Shown in pieces: positions 15,291 to 23,073 of a DNA stretch of 45,981 nucleotides (position 1 is the first letter of the stretch; each line of letters starts with the position of its first letter). The notes below the pieces were generated by a model. That model did no database searches, was not told the origin of the DNA, and saw only the letters and a list, made by a program, of their open reading frames with translations. Made by a program: the position numbers and the translations under genes. Source of the DNA: JAXDLW01 sp046262515 (GTDB taxonomy: Bacteria > Chloroflexota > Dormibacteria > DASZGP01); contig JBHEMP010000070.1 of NCBI GenBank assembly GCA_046262515.1, positions 1 to 45,981 of the forward strand, in the 5' to 3' direction.

Positions 15291-16262
15291 TCATCTTGGA
15301 GGCCGGTCTCTCTGTAGGCGGGACCCGCCTTGGCCGGGATCTTTGCGCCGCCGGGCGGCCAGCCATTCGACGACCCCGAAGCAGGCGGCTGCCAGGACCA
15401 GACCGCCGAGGGCATCGACCAGGTAATGCTCGCCCAGGTAGACGATGCTGAAGATCACGGCCAGGACCCATGCGCCGAGCGGCACGACGGCCCGGGCTCC
15501 GAAAAGCCGTACTCCGTAGAGCATGCCCAAAAAGGGAAAGGCGGTATGCAGTGAAGGGAAGGCGGCCACCTTGTTGGGGGTCATGCTCTTGTAGATCACG
15601 TCGGTGCTGCTCGGGAGGGTGTGGCTGATGATCTTCTCCACGTGTGGGATCAGGCCCTGTTCCGAGGCCAGCCACGGCGGCGCCACAGGGACCAGTAGGA
15701 AGAAGACAAAGGCGGCGAAGCTCATCGCGAGGAGGGTCAAGGCAAAGCGACGAAAGAGCCCGCGGTCCCGGATCCAGAACGCATAGCCCAGCGTCAGTGG
15801 GTACGCGAAGTGGAGGAAGTAGAAGAGTGTGCAGACCACGTCGAGCGCGGACGGTCCCCCGCCACGGTAGAACCAGGCCTGGAGCGCCAGCGTGGGCAGC
15901 GTGCCCAGGCCGACAACATGGTCTGCGGCAATAACCTCCGTGTAGTGGGGGGCGATACCCGTCCTGCCGGCGAAACCCCGCAGGAACTCGTAGCCCAAGA
16001 AGAGCAGGATGAACGGCGCCCAGTCGACGATGAAGGCCTTCCAGCGCCCGAGGACCACCGCGCCGAGCAGGAGTATGAAGACAAAGTAATCGGGCGAGAC
16101 GGAGATGCCACGCCAGACCAGGAACGCGGTGGTGGCCACTACGTAGGCAATGACCGCGGGCACCATGTAGCGGCGCATGCCGCCCCGGCTCTCCATGGCC
16201 GAAAACACTACCGGCAAACCGCGGATCGGTGGACCCCAACTTAGCTCGGCCGCCCCGCTCAT
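15291..16262 (-). CDS. PAP2-superfamily membrane phosphatase / inositolphosphotransferase-like
   Basis: A 323-residue polytopic membrane protein with about six to seven hydrophobic segments. The PAP2 active site is divided into FPSLHTAFPF (motif 2, catalytic His) and VYLGEHYLVDAL (motif 3, His and Asp), resembling the Aur1/Ipt-like PAP2_3 group that acts on lipid or polyprenyl phosphates or transfers headgroups. The start is uncertain: ATG 16262 lies 10 bp from the divergent topoisomerase gene, while later Met codons (for example near 16196) would remove a hydrophilic N-terminus. Topology and PAP2 membership are visible; the substrate is not. Confidence 0.8.
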   Translation of the reverse strand: MSGAAELSWGPPIRGLPVVFSAMESRGGMRRYMVPAVIAYVVATTAFLVWRGISVSPDYFVFILLLGAVVLGRWKAFIVDWAPFILLFLGYEFLRGFAGRTGIAPHYTEVIAADHVVGLGTLPTLALQAWFYRGGGPSALDVVCTLFYFLHFAYPLTLGYAFWIRDRGLFRRFALTLLAMSFAAFVFFLLVPVAPPWLASEQGLIPHVEKIISHTLPSSTDVIYKSMTPNKVAAFPSLHTAFPFLGMLYGVRLFGARAVVPLGAWVLAVIFSIVYLGEHYLVDALGGLVLAAACFGVVEWLAARRRKDPGQGGSRLQRDRPPR

Positions 16263-16263
16263 A

Positions 16264-16269
16264 TATCGT
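16264..16269 (+). promoter_or_regulatory. Candidate -10 box for topoisomerase IB
   Basis: TATCGT lies 9 nt upstream of ATG 16279. The whole divergent gap is about 16 bp, so the promoters of both genes must overlap each other or the opposite gene. This is a weak match and depends on the window-wide pattern. Confidence 0.35.
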
Positions 16270-16278
16270 TAGGTGACA

Positions 16279-17490
16279 ATGGCGCCATCAAGTTCTTCGG
16301 TCGCCGCGGAGCAGCTGGAGGCCCTCCTTCAGCACCATATGCGGGCGCCCATTCAACCTTCCGCGGACCTGTCAGACCCTCGGGCCTCGGCAGAAGCGGC
16401 GGGCCTGCGCTACGTCAGCGACACAGAACTAGGGATATCGCGGCGCGTACGCGGCAAGTCCATGCGCTACCAGTGGCCGGACGGTACCTCGGTAACCGAC
16501 CGACCCACGCTGACGCGGATCAAACGGCTGGCCATACCCCCGGCATACCATGACGTCTGGATCTGCCGCCACCCCACGGGGCACCTGCAGGCGGTGGGTC
16601 GGGATGAGCGCGGCCGAAAGCAATACCGCTACCACGAGGAGTGGCGCACGGTTCGCGACGCCGTGAAATTCCACCGCATGCTGGCCTTCGGCGAGGCCCT
16701 GCCGAGGATCCGCGAGCAGGTCTCCGCCGACCTCCGCAAGCGGGGTCTACCGCGCGAGAAGGTGCTCGCCGCGGTGGTCGCGATGCTGGAACAGACCCTG
16801 GTCCGGGTCGGCAACGAGGAGTACCGCGAGCAGAACCAGAGCTACGGACTGACGACACTCCTGAACCGACATGCCCAGCTCAAGGGCAAGAAGGCGCGGT
16901 TTCGCTTCAAGGGCAAGAGCGGCAAGCAGCACGACGTGGAAGTTGACGACCCCCGCCTGGTGCGGGTGGTGCGCCAGTGCCTGGACATCCCCGGCCAGGA
17001 GCTCTTCCAGTGGGTCGACGAGGACGAACAGCCGCACGTGGTGGACTCCGACGACGTCAACAAATACCTGAGGGAGGTCAGCGGGGAGGAGTTCACGGCC
17101 AAGGACTTCCGCACCTGGGCTGCCACCGTGCTCGCCGCCCGCCTCCTTCGCGCCGCGGGGTCGGTGGAGTCCGACCGCAAGGCCAGGACAGAGGTGGCCC
17201 GGGTCATCAAGGACGTCGCGGCTCAGCTCCGCAACACCCCCGCGGTTTGCCGCAAGTCCTACATCCACCCGCGCGTCATCGACTCCTACGTGGGTGGCTA
17301 TATCCGGCCCCTGGTGCCCGTCACGGACGCCCTCCCCGAGCCGGAGCGGAGCCTCGAGGAGGAGGCGCTGCTGGACCTGTTGCGCGAGGGAACCGCCGTG
17401 GTCGAGGGCGCGGCGACGGCATCCCGGCCTCGGCGCCAGCGTCGGCGCTCGGAGACGGGCTGGAGCCCGAGGGTCCTTAAAGGCCGCTGA
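16279..17490 (+). CDS. DNA topoisomerase IB (poxvirus/bacterial type)
   Basis: A 403-residue type IB topoisomerase that relaxes supercoils through a 3'-phosphotyrosine. The N-terminal DNA-binding domain contains DRPTLTRIKRLAIPPAY-like core sequence and the catalytic domain has RVGNEEYREQNQSYG, LTTLLNRH and FRTWAAT. The nucleophile is the Tyr of CRKSYIHP (about residue 328). The C-terminal basic tail ends RRQRRRSE...KGR. I chose ATG 16279; an in-frame GTG lies two codons upstream at 16273. It is divergent from the PAP2 gene with overlapping promoters. Confidence 0.92.
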   Translation: MAPSSSSVAAEQLEALLQHHMRAPIQPSADLSDPRASAEAAGLRYVSDTELGISRRVRGKSMRYQWPDGTSVTDRPTLTRIKRLAIPPAYHDVWICRHPTGHLQAVGRDERGRKQYRYHEEWRTVRDAVKFHRMLAFGEALPRIREQVSADLRKRGLPREKVLAAVVAMLEQTLVRVGNEEYREQNQSYGLTTLLNRHAQLKGKKARFRFKGKSGKQHDVEVDDPRLVRVVRQCLDIPGQELFQWVDEDEQPHVVDSDDVNKYLREVSGEEFTAKDFRTWAATVLAARLLRAAGSVESDRKARTEVARVIKDVAAQLRNTPAVCRKSYIHPRVIDSYVGGYIRPLVPVTDALPEPERSLEEEALLDLLREGTAVVEGAATASRPRRQRRRSETGWSPRVLKGR

Positions 17491-17529
17491 GACCTCTCCC
17501 GCGACGTACCGCGGCGGCACGCGCGTCCC

Positions 17530-17535
17530 TACAAT
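17530..17535 (+). promoter_or_regulatory. -10 box of a leaderless promoter for the response regulator
   Basis: TACAAT is separated by 6 nt (GCCGGC) from ATG 17542, with no ribosome-binding sequence between. It fits the recurrent leaderless pattern. Confidence 0.65.
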
Positions 17536-17541
17536 GCCGGC

Positions 17542-18219
17542 ATGGCGAAGAGCGAGGGCAGGGTCCTGGTGGTGGACGACGAACAGGGCATCGTCGATTT
17601 CCTCAAACTCGGCCTGCAGTACGAGGGATACGAGGTTCGCACCGCGGGCGACGGTCCGCAGGCCCTGATCGCCATCAGCGAATTCAAGCCCGACCTTGTT
17701 GTCCTCGACATCAACATGCCGCGGATGGATGGCTACAAGGTCTGCCGGACGATCCAGGGCGCGGACACGGGCATCCTCATCCTCAGCGCGCGCGACGGCC
17801 TTGAGGACCGTCTCAAGGGCCTGGACGTAGGCGCGGACGACTACCTGGTCAAGCCGTTCCACTTTGAGGAACTGCTGGCCCGGGCGCGGGCTGTCCTGCG
17901 CCGGCGCCGCCCCACCAACGGCGAGGTGCTACGGGTCGGCCCGATCACCCTCAACGACGGCACCCGCGAGGTCACCGTGGGCAGCCAGGCCGTGGAACTG
18001 ACTGCCCGGGAGTTCGACCTGCTGAGGTTGCTGATGCAGCATCCCAACCAGGTCCTCGCCCGGGACCGCATCCTGGACCAGGTGTGGGGCTACAACTTCT
18101 ATGGCGATGAGAACAACGTGGAGGTCTACGTGCGGTACCTGCGTCAGAAGCTTGGCGACGAGGACCGGCGGCTGATCCAGACCGTGCGCGGCGTGGGCTA
18201 CCGTATCTTCGCCGGCTGA
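17542..18219 (+). CDS. OmpR/PhoB-family response regulator
   Basis: A 225-residue two-component regulator. The receiver domain (about residues 7-118) has VDDE at the N-terminal acidic pocket, phospho-acceptor Asp56 in VVLDINMP, a Ser in ILILSARD and the conserved Lys in YLVKPF. The C-terminal winged helix (about 130-223) includes LTAREFDLLRLLMQHPNQVL and ENNVEVYVRYLRQKLG, a DNA-binding helix typical of the family. It is transcribed ahead of the histidine kinase, and its stop codon is the first base of the 212-nt inverted-repeat element that separates the two genes. Confidence 0.95.
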   Translation: MAKSEGRVLVVDDEQGIVDFLKLGLQYEGYEVRTAGDGPQALIAISEFKPDLVVLDINMPRMDGYKVCRTIQGADTGILILSARDGLEDRLKGLDVGADDYLVKPFHFEELLARARAVLRRRRPTNGEVLRVGPITLNDGTREVTVGSQAVELTAREFDLLRLLMQHPNQVLARDRILDQVWGYNFYGDENNVEVYVRYLRQKLGDEDRRLIQTVRGVGYRIFAG

Positions 18220-18273
18220 GCCGGGATCCACCGATCGGGGCGCGGCAGGTTTGGATGATGGACGTTCGAGTTG
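18219..18273 (+). repeat. 55-bp shared leader motif, copy 2
   Basis: This is the partner of 13220-13274 in the same orientation relative to the downstream gene. It ends at a TTG (18271) that opens a frame continuous with the kinase. The ribosome-site-like GGAGG of copy 1 is GGACG here. Its first 18 bases are also the left arm of the inverted repeat. Confidence 0.6.
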
Positions 18274-18430
18274 AAGGAGCCGCGGGCACCCGCTTGCGGG
18301 TGGCACCGGACTGAGCGCACCTCTAGGTGCGGGAAGGAGGCGCGCAACCCCGCCCAGCGGGCGAAGCCGGCGACGCCCAAATCGGGCGTTCAGCGCCGGA
18401 AATGCAAGCTCGGATCGGTGGATCCCGGCT
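18219..18430 (+). ncRNA. Inverted-repeat-closed multi-hairpin element between response regulator and kinase (candidate structured RNA or MITE)
   Basis: The ends are a perfect 18-bp inverted repeat: AGCCGGGATCCACCGATC (18219-18236) and GATCGGTGGATCCCGGCT (18413-18430). Inside are four hairpins: CACCCGC/GCGGGTG (18287-18302), CGCACCT/AGGTGCG (18316-18331), CGCCC/GGGCG (18351-18363), and a two-tier stem CCGGCG-ACGCCC / GGGCGT-TCAG-CGCCGG (18367-18399). The 5' part is the conserved 55-bp motif. If transcribed it would fold as a multi-branched RNA closed by the 18-bp stem, whose 3' arm contains the GTG proposed as the kinase start, so it could control kinase translation. Alternatively it is a MITE-like insertion. 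I see no known riboswitch consensus. Confidence 0.5.
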
Positions 18431-19965
18431 ACGACCAACGTGCCCGGGAGCCGGTCCTGAGTCTGCGCGCGCGCCTCTCGGCGTTGAGCGTCGCCCTCCT
18501 GCTACTGCTGCTGGTTCTGGGCGGGCTGGCTTCATACCTCGCACTGGGGACCTACCAGCGGATCAACGAGGCGCAGTCCCTGGACCGGCGGTACGACGTC
18601 ACGCTGCGCGAGTTCCGGGCTTCCGCGGGGGGGGCGGTGCGGCCCGGCGTGGCTGCCTGCGCCGCCAACCGGCTGGGAGGCCGGAGTTCAGTCCTCGGCG
18701 GCGGTCTGTCGGTCGGGTTCGCGCAGGAATGCCTGGCCCCGGCATTCGCCGGGCCCCAGGTGACGGCGCTGATCGTCGCCCCGGATGGCGCCGTGCTGGC
18801 CTGCGCCACCGCCGCCTCAACCGGGAACTCGTGCGATCCGGCCTCGGCGGGGATCCCGATCCTGACAGCGGGGCAGTATGTCGCCGCGGCCCGCGGAGCC
18901 CCGCGTGCCTACTACCGTGTGGGGACGGGGTCTGATGAGCGCCTGGTTGTGTCGCGTCGGTTCCCCGCCTCTGGGCGGGTACTTGCCGTCGTCCAGCTGA
19001 GCGAGTCGACGGCGACGCTGCAACAGACGCAGCGTGCGCTGCTGGGCGTCCTGGGGGTCGCCGGCGCGGCCCTGGCGCTACTGGCCGTGGCCGTGACCCC
19101 GCTCCTGGTCGGTCGGGCGCTCAGGCCCCTGCGCCGGGTCACCGACGCCTCCACCGCGCTGGCGGCCGGCGACTTGGACCGCAGGGTCGATGTCCCTGCG
19201 ACCCACGACGAGGTGGGACAGCTGGCGCGAGCCTTCAACGACATGGCAAGCGCCATCCAGCGCGCCCTGCACGTGCGGGAGGAGAGCGAGTCCGGCATGC
19301 GGACCTTCGTCAGCGACGCCTCCCACGAACTGAGGACCCCCCTGACCACGCTCCAGGGACAACTCGACGTGCTCGCGCGCGGCGCTGCGGGGAGTCCCGG
19401 GGCACTGGAGAATTCGCTGGCCTCTATGCGTCGCGAGGTGACGCGGATGTCCGCCCTGGTGGAGGACCTCCTGACCCTGACCCGGCTGGACAGCCCCGGG
19501 GCGCGGCGACAGCGAACCATCGTCGACCTTGACCGCCTGGTCGCGGAGACCGTTGACGAGCAGTCGGTCCGATTCCCGGACCAGCATGTCGAGGTCGAGG
19601 CCGCATCGCCCGGATTGCTCCTGGTCGAGGGCGACCGCGAGGAGCTGCGTCGCCTGGTCCTCAACCTGGCCACCAACGCCGCCAAATACGCGCCTGGCGG
19701 CGTCCATCGCTGGCGAACCGCGCGCATCGGCGAAAGGGCGATCATGACCCTGACGGACGAGGGACCCGGGATCAGCCCCGAAGCGATCTCTCGCGTGTTC
19801 GACCGGTTCTATCGCGGTCCCGCGGAAGCCGGCAGGGTCCCCGGGTCAGGCCTCGGCCTGGCGATCGTGCGGTCCGTTGCCGAGGCGCATGGGGGATCGG
19901 TGGCGGTGAGCAGTACTCCTGAAGGAACCAGGTTCCAGGTCGAGCTCCCTGCCACGGCGCCGTAA
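18418..19965 (+). CDS. HAMP-containing sensor histidine kinase
   Basis: A membrane sensor kinase of 515 residues from GTG 18418. TM1 (LSALSVALLLLLLVLGG) is near residue 25 and is followed by an extracytoplasmic domain of about 150 residues with four or five Cys. TM2 (ALLGVLGVAGAALALLAVAV) and a HAMP linker come next, then HisKA with phospho-acceptor His in SDASHELRTPL, and HATPase_c with NLATNAAKYAP (N box), DEGPGIS (G1) and GSGLGLAI (G2). The frame is open back to TTG 18271, which would add 49 basic residues encoded by the hairpin element; I prefer 18418 but the start is unresolved. It pairs with the response regulator upstream. The paired extracellular Cys may indicate redox or envelope sensing (inference). 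Confidence 0.9.
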   Translation: MDPGYDQRAREPVLSLRARLSALSVALLLLLLVLGGLASYLALGTYQRINEAQSLDRRYDVTLREFRASAGGAVRPGVAACAANRLGGRSSVLGGGLSVGFAQECLAPAFAGPQVTALIVAPDGAVLACATAASTGNSCDPASAGIPILTAGQYVAAARGAPRAYYRVGTGSDERLVVSRRFPASGRVLAVVQLSESTATLQQTQRALLGVLGVAGAALALLAVAVTPLLVGRALRPLRRVTDASTALAAGDLDRRVDVPATHDEVGQLARAFNDMASAIQRALHVREESESGMRTFVSDASHELRTPLTTLQGQLDVLARGAAGSPGALENSLASMRREVTRMSALVEDLLTLTRLDSPGARRQRTIVDLDRLVAETVDEQSVRFPDQHVEVEAASPGLLLVEGDREELRRLVLNLATNAAKYAPGGVHRWRTARIGERAIMTLTDEGPGISPEAISRVFDRFYRGPAEAGRVPGSGLGLAIVRSVAEAHGGSVAVSSTPEGTRFQVELPATAP

Positions 19966-19981
19966 GGGGGTTTGAGGGAGG

Positions 19982-20221
19982 TTAGGTCCCTTGAGCGCCT
20001 TTGAGGACACGGAAGCGCGCCTGGCCGGCGGGGGCAGCCTGCGCCTCGACCAGGTGACCATCCAGGCGCAGGGATCTCGGTACCTGGTCCTCGGGTTCGC
20101 CGACGTCCAGCCACACCTCCAGCGCGGCGCCCCGGTCGAGGCGATCGAGTTCAAGGCGCGCCTTGACGTAGTTCAGCGGGCAGGGCGTTCCCCGCAGGTC
20201 CAATACGGTTGCGGGTGTCAT
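19982..20221 (-). CDS. TusA-family sulfur-carrier-like protein
   Basis: A 79-residue TusA/SirA-like protein. LDLRGTPCPLNYVKARLELD carries the family cysteine (Cys14), which accepts a persulfide; the usual CPxP is CPLN here. The C-terminal half keeps the LEVWLDVGEPEDQVPRS beta-alpha pattern. The ATG overlaps the ccdA stop (ATGA), so it is coupled to a thiol-electron transporter, a pairing that suggests sulfur or thiol-redox trafficking. The exact partner sulfurtransferase is not in the window. Confidence 0.8.
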   Translation of the reverse strand: MTPATVLDLRGTPCPLNYVKARLELDRLDRGAALEVWLDVGEPEDQVPRSLRLDGHLVEAQAAPAGQARFRVLKGAQGT

Positions 20222-20931
20222 CCCTGCGGTAGGTATGGCGCGATCGGGCTCAGCCAGCTGGCAATCTGCGCGAACTGACCCGTGAATATGAGGACCCCCA
20301 CGCCCACTAGCATCGCCCCGGACACACCCTCGACGACGCGCGCCCGGCCGTTGACAGCGCGCAGGACGGGGCGGACGCGCTCCATCAGCACAGCCACCAC
20401 CAGGAAGGGGATCGCCAGCCCGGCGCAATAGAGCAGCATCAGTCCGACTCCCTGCGCCACGTCCTGGGCCACCGCGCGCGAAATGATGAAGCCCAGGATC
20501 GGACCCACGCAGGGGGTCCAGCCAAGCCCGAACGCCACGCCGACCACCAGCGCCGAGAGCGGTCGCCCGCCGGGCAGGCGGTGCGCCATCTGCAGACGTG
20601 CCTCTCGAAAGAGGATCGGGATGCGGAACAGGCCGAGGAACTGCAGCCCCAGGATGATCACCAGCACCGCCACCACCTGCGCAAGCAGGTCCTTGAACCC
20701 GAACGGGAGATTGATGACCAGCACCTTGAACACGCCGAAGAGCGTGACGAAGGCAAGAGTGAAGCCGAGGACGAAGAGAGCCGCGTTTCCCACGAGCCCG
20801 GCGCGCCCCTGCCTTCCCTCCACCCCGGCGCCGCCAAGGTACGCCATGTACCCCGGCACGAGGGCGATCACGCACGGCGAGAGGAAGGAGAGGATGCCAC
20901 CGACGAACGCGGTGGCCACGCTGAAGACCAC
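20218..20931 (-). CDS. ccdA: CcdA/DsbD-type thiol-disulfide transmembrane protein
   Basis: A 237-residue, six-TM protein of the CcdA family that carries electrons across the membrane from cytoplasmic thioredoxin to extracytoplasmic thiols. The two redox cysteines lie in LSFLSPCVIALVPGY (TM1) and GWTPCVGPILGFI (TM4), the family's pseudo-repeat arrangement. It begins with GTG 6 nt after TAAAAT, suggesting a leaderless mRNA. A TusA-like gene overlaps its 3' end. Confidence 0.9.
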   Translation of the reverse strand: MVFSVATAFVGGILSFLSPCVIALVPGYMAYLGGAGVEGRQGRAGLVGNAALFVLGFTLAFVTLFGVFKVLVINLPFGFKDLLAQVVAVLVIILGLQFLGLFRIPILFREARLQMAHRLPGGRPLSALVVGVAFGLGWTPCVGPILGFIISRAVAQDVAQGVGLMLLYCAGLAIPFLVVAVLMERVRPVLRAVNGRARVVEGVSGAMLVGVGVLIFTGQFAQIASWLSPIAPYLPQG

Positions 20932-20937
20932 GGCGCG

Positions 20938-20943
20938 ATTTTA
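20938..20943 (-). promoter_or_regulatory. -10 box of a leaderless promoter for ccdA
   Basis: TAAAAT on the minus strand lies 6 nt upstream of GTG 20931, with no ribosome site between. Confidence 0.65.
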
Positions 20944-20985
20944 GGCGCGGACCGGAGAAGAGCCGCGGGAGATGCGGAAGGTGGC

Positions 20986-21462
20986 CTAGAGCGAAGTGCG
21001 GATGATCGCCGAAACCTGCACCGGGGCCCCCTCGGGGAGCTCGTCGGTCTCCACGACCGAGCGGCGGTGCCTGCCCCGCTCTCCCAGGGCCTGGTAGAGG
21101 GCCTCGGAGGCGCCGTCGGCGACTCGCCCGGGGCTCATGAAGGTCTCACTGCAGCGCACCAGCACATTCAACTGCTGAACCTGGCGCACCCTGTCCAGTG
21201 AGCCCAGTTCCGCCATCAGGAGTGCCAGGAGGTTGTGAACGCAGAGGCGGGCTCCACGGGCCGCGGTACGCACTGAGACGTCGTGGTCCACGGCACCGGT
21301 GTACCGGAGTTCATCCCCCCAGCGGGGTATGACGGACGGTGTGTACAGCATCTCGCCGACCCGACGGACCAGCGCCAGGTCGGCGGCGCGGACGGGGGGC
21401 AGGAACAGGGCTACGTCAGCGACGTCCCCTGTGGCGAGTTCCCCGCGAAGTAGCTCTGCCAT
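20986..21462 (-). CDS. RidA/YjgF/UK114-family protein
   Basis: A 158-residue member of the RidA superfamily, which deaminates reactive enamine/imine intermediates or has related roles. The C-terminal half matches the family: RLCVHNLLALLMAELGSLDRV, then RVADGASEALYQALGERGRH, then ELPEGAPVQVSAIIRT. The N-terminal half is divergent, closest to the longer 'UK114-like 1' subgroup of about 150 residues. The catalytic Arg of true RidA cannot be assigned with confidence, so enamine deaminase activity is not assured. It is monocistronic and leftward. Confidence 0.75.
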   Translation of the reverse strand: MAELLRGELATGDVADVALFLPPVRAADLALVRRVGEMLYTPSVIPRWGDELRYTGAVDHDVSVRTAARGARLCVHNLLALLMAELGSLDRVRQVQQLNVLVRCSETFMSPGRVADGASEALYQALGERGRHRRSVVETDELPEGAPVQVSAIIRTSL

Positions 21463-21567
21463 CGGTCATTCTGACTCTAGGCCGAGACCCGTAAAGAGAC
21501 GATCCGGCTGTGGCAAATTCTTATGAAGGAATGCCAATGGCGCCGGCACATTGCCTCGGGCCCGGGG

Positions 21568-22998
21568 TCAGCCCCTCAGCCGTGTGAGCGCGATGCTGCC
21601 CAGCAAAATGCCCGCGAGCACCAGGACCACGCCTGCGGCGACGGGCAGGGCGATGTTCGGACGCGAGGGTGCGGGGATCTTCGGTCCGGCCGTCGGGCAC
21701 GGCGTCCCAGGAGTCGGGGTCTGGGCATTGCCGGGGCTGGCACTCGCGGCCGACGGGGTGCCGACGACGGCCCCCCCGGCAGTCGGAGCGGGGGCGGGTG
21801 CATTTACACAGATGGGTGTGGAAGGACTCGGGGACGCCGCCGCGGTGGCGGTTGGCGATGCCGGCGCCTGTGTTCCTCCCTGGCAGCTGGGTTCAGGGCA
21901 CACCCCACCCTCAGGCTGTCCCTGGGGCGTCGCCTGCGTATCACTCAGGCTGAAGGCCACGTTCACATTCTTGTCCGGGTTCCACGCGGCGACGACCACG
22001 GTTGCCGGGTTGTCGCGACCGACCGACAGCGCGGTTACGCCCTTCTCGGTGAGTCCTCCGGGGATCGCGGTCCAGGTGCCGCCACGGTCCGAACTGCGCC
22101 AGACCCCGCCGCCGGTGCCGCCTCCCCCGTCACTTCCCGCATACACGATGTTGGGGTCCGCCGGGCTGACGGCGAGGGTTCCGTAGCCCTGGGGGGGGAG
22201 GCTTGACAACTGCCCCCAGCCCTGGCCCCCGTCGTCGCTCTTGAAGACGCCCGCCGAGCCTGCGAGGAACACCGGGCGAGACGAGGCACCCGCGGGCAGG
22301 GGCCCGGCGACCACCGCCGAGACCACCATGTCGGTCGGAAGACCCTGTTTCAATGGAGTCCAGGTCGCGCCAAGGTCCTTGCTCATCACCGCGCGCGAAC
22401 CGGGGTTGCTGATGCCGTCAATGCCTGCGACGAGGACCGCGGGATTGGCGAAGCGCACGAAGGCCACGGTGCTGACATCCATACCGGCCAGCCCTGCCGA
22501 CTGCCAGCTGCGGCCGCCATCAGCGCTCCGGTAGGCGCCGTCGGAGGTGGCTAGGACGAGCGTTCCGACCCCCATCGCGATCGCCCTCACGTTGCGTGCC
22601 CCGGACGAGACGAGACCCTGCGTCGAGCCCTGCCAGGTCTTGCCGTTGTCGAGACTCTTGAAAAACCCCTGCCCGGCGCTGCCCACGTACATCGGCGGCG
22701 GTCCCGATGGCCCCTTCGACGGGTCTATCGCGATCCTCCACAGCCGAGCGGGAAGGACGCCGCCTGGCACCTGGCGCCACAACTTGCCATCGTCGGTGTG
22801 CTGCAACCCCTGGCCGTTGGTCGCGGCCCACGTGGAGGCCGGCGCCGACGGGTCCTGGGCGAGGCTGAAGCTCGGAACCCCTGACGGGAGACTGCCATAA
22901 GAGGTCCACTGAAGGTCCGCCGCGGACGCGGGGATAACCGCCGCGCCGACCAGGACGGCGGACGCGACGGCAAGAAAAACGCGTTTCAGGACAGCCAT
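21568..22998 (-). CDS. Secreted Asp-box/YCF48-like beta-propeller protein with C-terminal TM anchor
   Basis: A 476-residue exported protein. The signal peptide is residues 1-26 (MAVLKRVFLAV...PASA). Residues about 30-365 hold repeated S-x-D-x-G-x-T/S-W boxes (SLDNGKTW, SADGGRSW, SKDLGATW, SDDGGQGW, SSDRGGTW), the signature of sialidase/sortilin/YCF48 propellers. A Pro/Thr/Ala-rich stretch of about 80 residues follows, then a single TM (IALPVAAGVVLVLAGILLGSI) and a short basic tail. The ATG at 22998 lies 8 nt after TATACT; the frame extends further upstream but without signal-peptide character. The role is probably surface binding; no hydrolase residues are evident. Confidence 0.8.
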   Translation of the reverse strand: MAVLKRVFLAVASAVLVGAAVIPASAADLQWTSYGSLPSGVPSFSLAQDPSAPASTWAATNGQGLQHTDDGKLWRQVPGGVLPARLWRIAIDPSKGPSGPPPMYVGSAGQGFFKSLDNGKTWQGSTQGLVSSGARNVRAIAMGVGTLVLATSDGAYRSADGGRSWQSAGLAGMDVSTVAFVRFANPAVLVAGIDGISNPGSRAVMSKDLGATWTPLKQGLPTDMVVSAVVAGPLPAGASSRPVFLAGSAGVFKSDDGGQGWGQLSSLPPQGYGTLAVSPADPNIVYAGSDGGGGTGGGVWRSSDRGGTWTAIPGGLTEKGVTALSVGRDNPATVVVAAWNPDKNVNVAFSLSDTQATPQGQPEGGVCPEPSCQGGTQAPASPTATAAASPSPSTPICVNAPAPAPTAGGAVVGTPSAASASPGNAQTPTPGTPCPTAGPKIPAPSRPNIALPVAAGVVLVLAGILLGSIALTRLRG

Positions 22999-23006
22999 CC
23001 CGCCCG

Positions 23007-23012
23007 AGTATA
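23007..23012 (-). promoter_or_regulatory. -10 box of a leaderless promoter for the propeller gene
   Basis: TATACT on the minus strand lies 8 nt upstream of ATG 22998. The diverging membrane-protein gene has CATAAT 7 nt before its GTG, about 50 bp away. Confidence 0.6.
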
Positions 23013-23060
23013 GGGGGGTTACCTCCTGGGCCACGGGCCCTTCACGGCGTGCGTCCAACT

Positions 23061-23066
23061 CATAAT
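23061..23066 (+). promoter_or_regulatory. -10 box of a leaderless promoter for the RnfD-like gene
   Basis: CATAAT lies 7 nt upstream of GTG 23074. It is a one-base departure from TAnnnT, and there is no ribosome site. Confidence 0.5.
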
Positions 23067-23073
23067 CGATGCC

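Noticed and set aside
15185..15451. 88-codon plus-strand frame
   Set aside because: It overlaps the PAP2 gene, has no ribosome site and is Arg/Pro/Gly-rich like other shadow frames.
18271..18417. 49-codon N-terminal extension of the histidine kinase from TTG 18271
   Set aside because: The extension is encoded entirely by the hairpin element, is very basic and Cys-containing without a fold, and precedes an otherwise standard TM1. I kept it only as an alternative start.
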